Below, piece after piece: positions 17,510 to 25,845 of a stretch of DNA of 58,290 nt. A program made the translations under genes and the position numbers. Position 1 is the stretch's first letter. Every line of letters starts with the position of its first letter. Origin of the DNA: an uncultured Clostridia bacterium (GTDB lineage Bacteria > Bacillota > Clostridia > Christensenellales > CAG-138); assembly GCA_944336475.1 (NCBI GenBank), contig CALVLD010000011.1, positions 1 through 58,290 on the forward strand, given 5' to 3'. The notes beneath the pieces were generated by a model that saw only the letters and a list, made by a program, of their open reading frames with translations, had not been told where the DNA came from and did no database searches.

Positions 17510-17518
17510 TCTCAAGGT
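17495..17518 (+). promoter_or_regulatory. Hairpin across the ridA stop and comEC start
   Basis: ACCTTGAGA at 17495-17503 and TCTCAAGGT at 17510-17518 form a perfect 9-bp stem with a 6-base loop. The ridA TGA lies in the loop and the first two bases of the comEC GTG lie in the 3' arm. No U-tract follows, so control of translation is more likely than termination. Confidence 0.5.
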
Positions 17519-19052
17519 GCCCGAAGAAGCGCGAAAAAACAAGAGATTCATCAACCATCGTCCGCTTCTGTTCACTGCCGTCGGGCTTGCGCTTGGCGTT
17601 GCGCTCTGTGGTATCGGGGGCGGGCTTGACGAGCTCTCGGGTGTATCAACTTCAACGATAGCTGCAATAGTCGTAGCGTCTGCCGTGTCGCTTGCCCTGC
17701 TTGCGCTATCGCTCATAAGGCGGAGCACGGGGCTTACCATATTTGCCGCCGCAGTGCTGGTTGGCATACTCAGGACATACCTTGCAACGCCAACACCGGT
17801 TGTAAACGGGCAGTATGAGCTTACAGGGGTGGTTGTAAAGGTCGAGGATAATTGCGCATTAAAGTTGAGCGATGCTGAGCTAGACGGCAAAAGCCTCGAT
17901 TATGACGTGCGCCTTAGAGCCGGGAATGTCGATGTACAGGTGGGCGACGTCATTCGCGCACATTGCAACGCATGGACGCCCCAAAATACGGGCAAGGGGT
18001 ATAATGTCCGCAGAGCAATGCTTGCAAGCGGCATATCCGTGATGGCAGAAGCAGACTCGGTGGAGGTTGTAGCACATGACGGAGCGCCTGTACACAAGAA
18101 GCTTGACAGCATAAGAAACGGCGTAAACCAAACCATCCACAGCGCATTCGGCAGTAGTGCGCCTGCCATGAGCGCATTTCTGCTTGGAGACCGTTCAGAA
18201 CTGACGGATGATTATAACGCCCTCATGCGTGACTCAGGGGTCGCACATCTGTTGGCGCTGTCGGGCTACAATGTCGGACTGCTTACGGGTATAATACTGC
18301 TGCTTATACCGAAACGCAGACCGGTAGCAAGATTTGTAGTATCTGCGCTGTTTCTTGCGGCATATTGCGCTATAGCCGCATTTGAGGCATCTCTGGTCAG
18401 GGCGTCCATAATGTGCGTGTGTATGCTTGCAGCACAGCTATTCAACAGGCGGCCGGATCCTCTTTCATCCATATCTCTTGCCGCCGTGATACTCCTGCTG
18501 TCAAACCCATATAGCCTGTATTCTTTGGGAGCACAACTATCATTTGCCGCAACGCTCGGCATACTGTTCATGGGTGTGGGCAGGCTGCGTCTTAAGTTTA
18601 AGACCATTGAGTATATAGTAAACGCCCTGCTGCTCTCCGTCGCCGGAACGGTTGCGACAATGCTCATCACAGCCCATAGCTTTGGCCAACTGCCGCTATA
18701 TACACTGCTCTCAAATATAGTGGCGGTTCCGATATTTACGCTTGCGATAGTGACCGGGGCGATCATAACCGCACTTGCGTTTATCCTTCCAACAGGGCTG
18801 ATAACAATTGCGGGCTCTGCAGTAGGTTCGCTGCTCGAGCTCTCCAACGGGATGCTCGCAAGGATAGCGAGTCTGCCCAATGCAGTATTGGAGGTCAGAA
18901 AACCGCCTATGCTTGCCTGTGTTATAGCGCTCGGCATGCTGTTTATGATGTCCTGCTTTGTGCTGCGTCCGCTTAAACAGCGGCTGATGTATACGTCTGC
19001 ACTGTTTATAGTGTTTACAGCGGTGATGATAGCGGATATAATCACAATATGA
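17517..19052 (+). CDS. comEC: ComEC/Rec2-family membrane protein without metallo-beta-lactamase domain
   Basis: ComEC forms the inner-membrane channel for uptake of transforming single-stranded DNA. This 511-residue version has N-terminal membrane helices, a DUF4131 OB-like region at about residues 100-200, and the competence domain with LLALSGYNVGLLTGI near residue 245, followed by about seven more helices. It ends after the membrane region, so the C-terminal metallo-beta-lactamase domain seen in full-length ComEC (700-800 residues) is missing. The end is clean and overlaps holA by ATGA, so this is a short form and not a frameshift. The GTG start has no good ribosome site and lies in a hairpin. 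Confidence 0.85.
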   Translation: MPEEARKNKRFINHRPLLFTAVGLALGVALCGIGGGLDELSGVSTSTIAAIVVASAVSLALLALSLIRRSTGLTIFAAAVLVGILRTYLATPTPVVNGQYELTGVVVKVEDNCALKLSDAELDGKSLDYDVRLRAGNVDVQVGDVIRAHCNAWTPQNTGKGYNVRRAMLASGISVMAEADSVEVVAHDGAPVHKKLDSIRNGVNQTIHSAFGSSAPAMSAFLLGDRSELTDDYNALMRDSGVAHLLALSGYNVGLLTGIILLLIPKRRPVARFVVSALFLAAYCAIAAFEASLVRASIMCVCMLAAQLFNRRPDPLSSISLAAVILLLSNPYSLYSLGAQLSFAATLGILFMGVGRLRLKFKTIEYIVNALLLSVAGTVATMLITAHSFGQLPLYTLLSNIVAVPIFTLAIVTGAIITALAFILPTGLITIAGSAVGSLLELSNGMLARIASLPNAVLEVRKPPMLACVIALGMLFMMSCFVLRPLKQRLMYTSALFIVFTAVMIADIITI

Positions 19053-20041
19053 ATCATACGGAATTTTTCAAACTGATAAAGGATGGCTCACTTGCCGGCG
19101 CATATGTGCTCCACGGGGACGAGGAGTATGTTAAGGAACAGGCGGTACAGCGTGCTGTAGAGACGATACCGGGGGACGTAAGGGATTTTAACGTCACCAT
19201 GCTTGACCATCCCGAACTGCCCAGGCTCATTGAGGCATGTGAAACGCTGCCTCTGTTCTGCGAGAGCAGACTCGTTGTATGCAGCGAGGTGGACTCCTCC
19301 GTAGACGACAAAAAACTCGTCGACTATTTTGCCTCCGTTCCGCAGGAAACGATACTGCTTATGGTGTACCGGGGTAAGCTGGCTGCAAACCTTGTGGTGA
19401 GCAAGTATGCCGCAAAGGCAAACCGCGAGGTGCTGTTTGACACGCTTTCGGCGTATGAGTGTGCGAAGTGGATAATGAGCTATGTCAACAGGGCAGGCGC
19501 AGTCATCGACAGCCGCACGGCGCAGACGATAATACAGCTCTCCGGCACAAAGATAGCCCCTCTTTTGAGTGATCTGAATAAGCTGATCGATCTTGTCGGT
19601 GCAGGCGGCGTGATAACTCCGCAGGCAGTGTCGTATGTAATAAAGCCCAACATGGAGATCCGGGTGTTCGACATGCTTGACTTCTTTACGGCGGGCAAGC
19701 TGAACGATGGGGTGCGCTCCCTGCATGCCCTTTTAGAGGGAGGGGAAGAGGCGCTTGGGCTCTCGGCGTTTCTGACAAGTCGCTTCAAGGTGATGCTTGA
19801 GGTGCGAAGGGGCATAGACAAGGGGCTTGGCAAGCGTGAGGTCTGTGCAGCCATGGACGGGAGCCGTTTTGCCAACGAAAGGGCTTACGATGCCGCCAGA
19901 CGCTTTACGCAGGCGGAGCTTGCGGAGCTCATTGCGGAGCTTTCAGATACCGCATATCAGAAGATGAGCGGCAGCATGAAGGAGGACAGGTATGTTGAGC
20001 TTGTGCTCCTCAAGCACAAGTGGCGTTCGCAGCCGATCTGA
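19049..20041 (+). CDS. holA: DNA polymerase III subunit delta
   Basis: The delta subunit of the clamp loader, which opens the beta sliding clamp. The 330-residue protein has a family-typical N-terminus (AYVLHGDEEYVKEQAVQRAV), an AAA+-like region without a functional Walker A, and a C-terminal collar domain with FDMLDFFTAGKLNDGV near residue 210. The comEC-holA-rpsT order is common in Bacillota. ATG 19049 overlaps the comEC stop. A hairpin terminator follows. Confidence 0.93.
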   Translation: MNHTEFFKLIKDGSLAGAYVLHGDEEYVKEQAVQRAVETIPGDVRDFNVTMLDHPELPRLIEACETLPLFCESRLVVCSEVDSSVDDKKLVDYFASVPQETILLMVYRGKLAANLVVSKYAAKANREVLFDTLSAYECAKWIMSYVNRAGAVIDSRTAQTIIQLSGTKIAPLLSDLNKLIDLVGAGGVITPQAVSYVIKPNMEIRVFDMLDFFTAGKLNDGVRSLHALLEGGEEALGLSAFLTSRFKVMLEVRRGIDKGLGKREVCAAMDGSRFANERAYDAARRFTQAELAELIAELSDTAYQKMSGSMKEDRYVELVLLKHKWRSQPI

Positions 20042-20067
20042 CCAAGCAAAAAATAACGGACAAAACC

Positions 20068-20100
20068 AAAAGGCCGACATAGTATCGGCCTTAAAGTGTT
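20068..20100. terminator. Bidirectional terminator between holA and rpsT
   Basis: AAGGCCGA at 20070-20077 pairs with TCGGCCTT at 20085-20092 around a 7-base loop. On the minus strand the stem is followed by TTGGTTTTG, and on the plus strand by AAAGTGTTTT. Confidence 0.75.
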
Positions 20101-20119
20101 TTATCACCAATGATAAACC

Positions 20120-20380
20120 TTATTTGGCAGCAAGCTTCTTGGCAAGCTGAGCCTTTTTACGATTGGCGGCGTTCCTGTGGATAACGCCCTTGCTGGCAGA
20201 TATATCGGCCATGCTGACTGCATTGGTGTAAGCCTCTTGAATGAGCGCCTCATCGTTAGACTCCAACGCCTTGTCAAACTTTTTGAGAGCGGTCTTGTAC
20301 TGAGAAGTAGCCATGCGGTTGCGCAGATTCTGCTTCTCAGTTACCTTGATGCGCTTGATAGCTGACTTAATGTTTGCCAA
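20120..20380 (-). CDS. rpsT: 30S ribosomal protein S20
   Basis: An 86-residue Lys/Arg/Ala-rich helical protein that binds 16S rRNA. Family blocks are MANIKSAIKR at the N-terminus and KGVIHRNAANRKKAQLAKKL at the C-terminus. The start codon is TTG, not ATG, behind a very strong GAGGAGGTGA. A TTG start in rpsT is also known in Escherichia coli, where it is part of autoregulation. It is monocistronic between terminator and promoter. Confidence 0.96.
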   Translation of the reverse strand: MANIKSAIKRIKVTEKQNLRNRMATSQYKTALKKFDKALESNDEALIQEAYTNAVSMADISASKGVIHRNAANRKKAQLAKKLAAK

Positions 20381-20417
20381 ATCGGTTCACCTCCTCATCA
20401 AATATCGAACGGAGGCA

Positions 20418-20446
20418 ATTATAACACCATGACGGGGTCAATGCAA
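20418..20446 (-). promoter_or_regulatory. rpsT promoter
   Basis: On the minus strand, TTGCAT (20441-20446) and an extended -10 TGTTATAAT (core 20418-20423) are separated by 17 bases. Confidence 0.75.
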
Positions 20447-20479
20447 GCTTTTTTTTTCAATATATAGCGAAAATATGAG

Positions 20480-20533
20480 ATATATTGTTGCTGACAAGAG
20501 GACATACTAACCCTGCAAACAGCTGTTTTGCAG
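20480..20533 (+). promoter_or_regulatory. Candidate SigG-type promoter and palindromic leader of gpr
   Basis: CATACTA at 20503-20509 matches the forespore SigG -10 consensus, and ATATA at 20480-20484 lies 18 bases upstream (4 of 5 to GHATR). Just after it a 21-base near-palindrome centred on CAGCTG covers 20513-20533 and would form a hairpin at the 5' end of the transcript. Confidence 0.5.
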
Positions 20534-20559
20534 CACGAATTATTCAGGAGGTGTTTTCA

Positions 20560-21477
20560 ATGGGACTGTATACCGATCTTGCATGCGAAGCACGGGAGAT
20601 GAACCCAAGCATCGAAGGAGTGACGGAGGAGACGGAGAATTTTACCGATATAAGCATAACACGCATACGCATAAGCGGCGAAGCTGCGGCCAGAAAGCTA
20701 GAAAAGAGCATTGGCACATACATCACGATAGACGCTCCACAGCTTGCGTCCCGTCCGCTCGACCTGTTTTCAAACGTGTCGGGCAGGCTGTCTCAGGAAC
20801 TGAAAAAACTAATGGCAAATATTCCGCAGAATGCGCAAATACTCGTGGTGGGGCTGGGCAACCGCAGCATAACGCCCGACTCGCTCGGCCCAAAGGTAGC
20901 AGAGAGGGTATTTGTTACACGCCATGTAAAGCAGCATATGCCGGAGGCATTTGATTATCCGCTTGCATCCGTGGCGTCGGCGGCGCCGGGGGTGCTGGGC
21001 TCGACGGGGATAGAAACATTCGAGGTGGTAAGGGGCATAGTTGAGAGAATATCGCCGGATTTGATAATTGCAGTCGATTCATTAGCATCACGACGTGCAG
21101 CGAGGATAAGCACCACTATACAGCTCTCCGACACGGGTATAAGCCCGGGCTCAGGGGTCGGCAACCTCCGCGCAGGGCTAAACAGGGAGAGCCTCGGCAT
21201 ACCCGTGATAGCGATAGGCGTGCCGCTTGTGGTTCATGCCGCCACCATAACGCAGGATACAATATCCATGATGGCAGATGAGACGGGACTGCACAGCGAT
21301 GAGGAAAAGCTCAAAGAACTTGCCGAAAAGGTAATAAACGAAAAATTGGGCGCAATGATAGTCACGCCCAAGGATATCGATACAATAGTCAAGGATATGT
21401 CGGGGATAATTGCGGATGGCATCAACACGGCGCTATACGGCGAGCACTATGAGGATGTCCGAATGCTGATCGCCTGA
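20560..21477 (+). CDS. gpr: Germination protease GPR
   Basis: The spore aspartic-type endopeptidase that degrades small acid-soluble proteins during germination. It is made in the forespore as a zymogen. The 305-residue product has the family N-terminal region with TDLACEA, the conserved VVGLGNRSITPDSLGPKV block near residue 95, AAPGVLGSTGIET near residue 145, and IIAVDSLASR and TGISPGSGVGN near residues 180-210. ATG 20560 follows CAGGAGGTG; a longer frame from 20485 would include the promoter. It stops immediately next to the convergent rqcH stop. Confidence 0.95.
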   Translation: MGLYTDLACEAREMNPSIEGVTEETENFTDISITRIRISGEAAARKLEKSIGTYITIDAPQLASRPLDLFSNVSGRLSQELKKLMANIPQNAQILVVGLGNRSITPDSLGPKVAERVFVTRHVKQHMPEAFDYPLASVASAAPGVLGSTGIETFEVVRGIVERISPDLIIAVDSLASRRAARISTTIQLSDTGISPGSGVGNLRAGLNRESLGIPVIAIGVPLVVHAATITQDTISMMADETGLHSDEEKLKELAEKVINEKLGAMIVTPKDIDTIVKDMSGIIADGINTALYGEHYEDVRMLIA

Positions 21478-23190
21478 TCATCTCCGCAGGGACTCCGCAT
21501 ACTCCTGTGATGGAGTGACATAGACCGTCCTCTGGTGCGTGTAGACGACCATACCCGGCCGTGCACCGGAGGGCTTTTTTACATACTTGACCCGTGTGTA
21601 GTCAACTGGTACATTCGATGATCCCCGTGCTTTGGAGTAGTATGCGGCAAGCATTGCGGCGTCATAGAGAGACGCATCAGGGATATCGCCCCTGCTGCGG
21701 ATTATTACATGGGAGCCGTGTATGTCTTTGGTATGCAGCCACATCTCCTCCGGCAGAGCCATCTTGAGCGTCAGCCGATCGTTCTGCTGATTGTTTTTGC
21801 CGACAAGTATGGCAATACCGTCACGGGACACAAACTCATAGGGCTTAGATGCGAGCTGCTTCATGCGAGCTGCCGAACGTCCACTCTGAGGAGTTTCATG
21901 CAGATATCCGCCGGATATGAGCTCGCTTCTCAGCTCATTAAGCTCGGCATCACCATCACAGCAGGAGAGCGTGTACAGCAGATCTTCAAGATAATCCAGC
22001 TCCGAGGCGGCCTCCGCTCTCATCTTGACCGCCATCGCCTGTGCCTGCTTTGCCTTGCGGCTCTTTTGAAAGTATCGCTGTGCGTTGTCCGCAGGGGATA
22101 TGAGGGGATCGAGCGGTATCTCTATCATCTCAATCGGGTCGGCGTGGTAGTTAATGACGACAGCGGATGAAGCTCTGCGAGGAAGCGTATGCAGATTTGC
22201 GGTAATAAGCTCCCCAAAAAGCCTCAGCCTCTCGATATCCTCATCGCCCGATATGGCGTCTGCATATATGGACAGCTTGCGCTCCAGCTTGCCCATGGCA
22301 TTCTTTATAACACGTTCATAGGCGGCGGTGCGCCTGCGCACATTCTCCTGTGCAGCACGTTGGGAGTAGAAGCTCTCAACCGCCTGCGACATGGATGCGT
22401 ACTCCGTAAAGTCCTCTCCGACGGGAATAAATGGAAGAGTGCAGATGGCTCTCCCGTCATCGGCATTGACGATGACGGGGCGGAACACCCCCTCGGCCAG
22501 ATCACGGTAAAACGACTCAAGACGAACGCCTGCGGCATCCGCACCGTCTGCGGGATAGCCCACGCTCGTCAACAGTAGGCCGGCAATGGCAGGGGAGAGG
22601 CCGTAGACCGCATCGGCAAGAGCTGAAGCCGGCTTCACGGCACCCTTCAACAACGCAGAGAACCGTTCTGCGTCCACCGAAACAGGGTCGAGCTTTGCCT
22701 TGGACGGGGCATATTCATAGCGAACCTTTGGAAGCACGAGTCTCGCAGACGAAACGGAGGGGGATACCCTGCGTATGGCATCCACTACGGCTCCGTCCTC
22801 GTCTACGAGTATTATGTTGGAATGCCTGCCCATTATCTCGCATACGAGCCGATATCTGGTCTGCTCAAAGAGCTCCGTGTAGGAATCGAACTCTATCTCT
22901 ATGACCCTGTCCGTATTGGGCTGCCTGACGGAAGCGATCCTTGCACCAGATATGCATTTGCGCAGAAGCATAAGAAAAACGGGCGCATCAATGGGGGAGG
23001 TCTTGCGTTCATCCGTGAGCAATACCCTGCAATTCTCGGGCGAAGCGGAGATGAGCAGACGATAGTTGTTGCCGCCGGAGTAGACGCCTATCAGCAACTC
23101 GTCCCTCTCGGGCTGCTGCAGTTTATCGACCTTTCCACCGACGAGCGTCTGCAGCTCCCTGCAAACGGCGGCAAGCGAGAGCCCGTCCAT
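21478..23190 (-). CDS. rqcH: Rqc2 homologue RqcH (NFACT family)
   Basis: RqcH binds stalled 50S-peptidyl-tRNA complexes and recruits tRNA-Ala to add C-terminal alanine tails that mark nascent chains for degradation. The 570-residue protein has an NFACT-N domain with CEIMGRHSNIILVD near residue 117, helix-hairpin-helix and coiled-coil segments in the middle, and a C-terminal NFACT-R domain with LPEEMWLHTKDIHGSHVIIRS near residue 495. Older annotations call it fibronectin-binding protein. The start is coupled to the upstream FAH-family gene by a 1-base overlap (TGATG). It ends tail-to-tail with gpr with no gap and no visible terminator. Confidence 0.93.
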   Translation of the reverse strand: MDGLSLAAVCRELQTLVGGKVDKLQQPERDELLIGVYSGGNNYRLLISASPENCRVLLTDERKTSPIDAPVFLMLLRKCISGARIASVRQPNTDRVIEIEFDSYTELFEQTRYRLVCEIMGRHSNIILVDEDGAVVDAIRRVSPSVSSARLVLPKVRYEYAPSKAKLDPVSVDAERFSALLKGAVKPASALADAVYGLSPAIAGLLLTSVGYPADGADAAGVRLESFYRDLAEGVFRPVIVNADDGRAICTLPFIPVGEDFTEYASMSQAVESFYSQRAAQENVRRRTAAYERVIKNAMGKLERKLSIYADAISGDEDIERLRLFGELITANLHTLPRRASSAVVINYHADPIEMIEIPLDPLISPADNAQRYFQKSRKAKQAQAMAVKMRAEAASELDYLEDLLYTLSCCDGDAELNELRSELISGGYLHETPQSGRSAARMKQLASKPYEFVSRDGIAILVGKNNQQNDRLTLKMALPEEMWLHTKDIHGSHVIIRSRGDIPDASLYDAAMLAAYYSKARGSSNVPVDYTRVKYVKKPSGARPGMVVYTHQRTVYVTPSQEYAESLRR

Positions 23191-23942
23191 CAGACAATGC
23201 GGTTGCGAAGCACGCCTATGCCGCCGATCTCAACCTCAACGACATCGCCTCGCTGCATTGAACCAATGCCCTCAGGAGTACCCGTGGCGATGATATCGCC
23301 GGGAAGCAGCGTCATTACCTGCGTTATGTAGCAGATAAGGGCGTCTATGCCGTGGGTCATGAGGCTTGTCGTGGAGCGCTGACGCACCTCTCCGTTCAGA
23401 CGGGTCTCAATGGAAACGTTCATGGCATCAAGCTCGGTCTCGATATGGGGGCCGATGGGACAGAATGTGTCAAAGCCCTTACCCCTTGTCCACTGCATAT
23501 CCGACTTCTGAATGTCACGAGCGGTAACATCATTGAGGCAGGTGTAGCCGAATATCACCGAAGCCGACTCGCCGCTCTTGACATTGCGGCAGAGCTTGCC
23601 TATGACCACGCCCAGCTCGCCCTCATAATCGAGCCTGTGACTGATATCGGGATAAACGACATCATCGCCGAACCCGATCACGCATGTGGAGGGCTTGAGG
23701 AAGAGCAGAGGTTCAGGAGGCTGTCCCTCGCCCATTTCATCGGCATGTGCGCGATAGTTTTTGCCTATTGCCACTATCTTGGTGGGCTCGGCAGGCGCAA
23801 GCAGACGAACCAACGCAAGGGGATATTCCCTCCCGTCGTAAACTATGCCGCTATACGGAGAGTGGGCAAGCCGCTTGACGGTCTGCCCACACAGCTCTCC
23901 GTAGAACGAATCGTCAGCATACATCGCTCTTACGAATTTCAT
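23190..23942 (-). CDS. Fumarylacetoacetate hydrolase (FAH) family protein
   Basis: A 250-residue metal-dependent enzyme of the FAH superfamily, which includes decarboxylases, isomerases and hydrolases of 2-oxo acids. Recognised blocks are IVAIGKNYRAHADEM near residue 52, the metal-binding DYEGELGVVIG near residue 100, NDVTARDIQ near residue 135 and the terminal PGDIIATGTPEGIG. The ATG at 23942 follows GGAG; upstream in-frame residues overlap clpX and are not used. No aromatic degradation genes are near, so the substrate is unknown; oxaloacetate clean-up is a known activity of some relatives. It sits 16 bases after clpX. Confidence 0.88.
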   Translation of the reverse strand: MKFVRAMYADDSFYGELCGQTVKRLAHSPYSGIVYDGREYPLALVRLLAPAEPTKIVAIGKNYRAHADEMGEGQPPEPLLFLKPSTCVIGFGDDVVYPDISHRLDYEGELGVVIGKLCRNVKSGESASVIFGYTCLNDVTARDIQKSDMQWTRGKGFDTFCPIGPHIETELDAMNVSIETRLNGEVRQRSTTSLMTHGIDALICYITQVMTLLPGDIIATGTPEGIGSMQRGDVVEVEIGGIGVLRNRIV

Positions 23943-23958
23943 TATTTTACTCCGATCT

Positions 23959-25218
23959 TTAGGATGCGTCCGCCTCTGCAAGAAGCGGAGCATCGGACTT
24001 CAGTATCAGAATGGGAGGACACTCCTTGCGCACGGAGGCCGCAGTGATTAGCACCTTGGCAATATCCGTGCGTGAGGGCAGCTCGTACATTACGGGCAGC
24101 ATCACGTCCTCAAGTATGGCTCGCAGCCCTCGTGCGCCGGTGTTGCGTGCAATGGAAATCCTTGCAACCTCAAGCAAAGCGTCGCGCTCGATTTCAAGCT
24201 CAACATCGTCCATTTCAAACAGACGCCTGTACTGCTTGGCAAGGGCATTCTTGGGCTCGGTGAGTATGGCGAGCATCGCTTCCTCATCCAACTGCTCCAG
24301 AGTTACGATTATGGGCACACGCCCAATAAACTCGGGTATGAGGCCGTACTTGAGCAGATCCTCAGGAAGTATGTCCTTGAGTATCGCACCTATGTCCTTT
24401 TGTACGTTTGACTGAACATCCGCACCGAACCCCATGGACTTTTTGCCCGTGCGCTTGGATATTATGTCCTCAATACCGGCGAACGCACCGCCGCAGATGA
24501 ACAGCACGTTAGTGGTGTCAAACTGTATGAACTCCTGATGCGGATGCTTGCGTCCGCCCTGGGGAGGAACGCTTGCGACAGTACCCTCGAGTATCTTAAG
24601 AAGCGCCTGCTGAACCCCCTCGCCGGACACGTCGCGGGTAATGGAGGGATTCTCACTCTTGCGGGCGATCTTGTCGATCTCGTCTATGTAGATTATTCCC
24701 TTCTGGGCGCGCTCAACATCATAATCGGCAGCCTGAAGGAGCTTGAGAAGTATGTTCTCGACATCCTCGCCGACGTATCCGGCCTCCGTGAGCGAAGTCG
24801 CATCTGCGACTGCAAACGGAACCTTGAGTATGCGAGCAAGGGTCTCCGCAAGCAGAGTCTTACCGCAGCCGGTTGGCCCCAGCATGACTATATTGCTCTT
24901 GGAAAGCTCAACTTCGGTGTCTGAGGGTGCTGCAGCGATGCGCTTGTAATGGTTGTAAACGGCAACGGCAAGGCATTTCTTTGCATGCTCCTGTCCGACA
25001 ACATACTCATCGAGGATCTTGACTATATCGACCGGCTTTGGAAGCTCGGTGATTTCATCGTCATACTCGACCTTATCATCCTCGATGATTTCACGGCAAA
25101 GCTCGATGCACTCATTGCAGATGAACACACCGGGCCCCATTACTATCCTGTTTACCATATCCTGGGTCTTACCACAGAATGAGCACTTTACCGTGTCCTT
25201 TTCGTCATATTTTGCCAT
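23959..25218 (-). CDS. clpX: ATP-dependent Clp protease ATP-binding subunit ClpX
   Basis: The AAA+ unfoldase that feeds substrates to ClpP. The N-terminal zinc-binding domain has C12, C15, C34 and C37. Walker A is GPTGCGKT at 114-121, Walker B is [10 protein letters not shown] near residue 180, and the C-terminal part includes the pore loop GYVGEDVEN and sensor regions. The length of 419 residues is standard. It follows clpP by 42 bases and is expressed with tig and clpP. Confidence 0.97.
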   Translation of the reverse strand: MAKYDEKDTVKCSFCGKTQDMVNRIVMGPGVFICNECIELCREIIEDDKVEYDDEITELPKPVDIVKILDEYVVGQEHAKKCLAVAVYNHYKRIAAAPSDTEVELSKSNIVMLGPTGCGKTLLAETLARILKVPFAVADATSLTEAGYVGEDVENILLKLLQAADYDVERAQKGIIYIDEIDKIARKSENPSITRDVSGEGVQQALLKILEGTVASVPPQGGRKHPHQEFIQFDTTNVLFICGGAFAGIEDIISKRTGKKSMGFGADVQSNVQKDIGAILKDILPEDLLKYGLIPEFIGRVPIIVTLEQLDEEAMLAILTEPKNALAKQYRRLFEMDDVELEIERDALLEVARISIARNTGARGLRAILEDVMLPVMYELPSRTDIAKVLITAASVRKECPPILILKSDAPLLAEADAS

Positions 25219-25260
25219 AGATTCTCCTGTAACGATTTAAAAATAGATGCGTGGCGGAGT

Positions 25261-25845
25261 TTACCTCCTCGGGGGAACTATTTCATCGATTATCCCGTAC
25301 TCCAGCGCCTCCTGTGCAGTCATGTAGTTGTCGCGGTCGGTATCCTCCGCAATACGCTCCAAGGGCTGACCCGTGCGCTCCGCCAGTATCTCATTCAAAG
25401 TACGGCGAATCTTCAATATCTGTTCCGCCTGGATGGCAATATCGCTCGCCTGCCCCCTTGCACCGCCGGAGGGCTGATGTATCATTATTTCACTGTGGGG
25501 CAGAGCACGACGCTTGCCCTTTGCGCCTGCGGCAAGCAGGAATGCACCCATCGATGCGGCAAGACCGATGCAGATGGTGGATACCTCGCACTTGATGTAC
25601 TGCATGGTGTCGTATATCGCCATGCCTGCGGAAACGGAACCTCCGGGGCTGTTGATGTAGAGGTATATGTCCTTATCGGGATCATCGGCCTCCAAAAAGA
25701 GCATCTGCGCAACAACGAGATTCGCCTCGTCGTCATCGATCTCCGAGCCGAGAAAAATGATCCTGTCCTTCAGAAGGCGGGAGTATATGTCGTACGAACG
25801 CTCACCCTTATTGGTCTGCTCTACTACAACGGGAATTAAGCTCAT
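25261..25845 (-). CDS. clpP: ATP-dependent Clp protease proteolytic subunit ClpP
   Basis: The serine peptidase of the Clp machine, forming a 14-mer chamber. The catalytic triad is visible at Ser98 (GLAASMG), His123 (MIHQPSGG) and Asp172. The N-terminal processing and loop region begins [10 protein letters not shown], and the length of 194 residues is typical. Its ATG overlaps the tig stop by ATGA, so translation is coupled to trigger factor. Confidence 0.98.
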   Translation of the reverse strand: MSLIPVVVEQTNKGERSYDIYSRLLKDRIIFLGSEIDDDEANLVVAQMLFLEADDPDKDIYLYINSPGGSVSAGMAIYDTMQYIKCEVSTICIGLAASMGAFLLAAGAKGKRRALPHSEIMIHQPSGGARGQASDIAIQAEQILKIRRTLNEILAERTGQPLERIAEDTDRDNYMTAQEALEYGIIDEIVPPRR

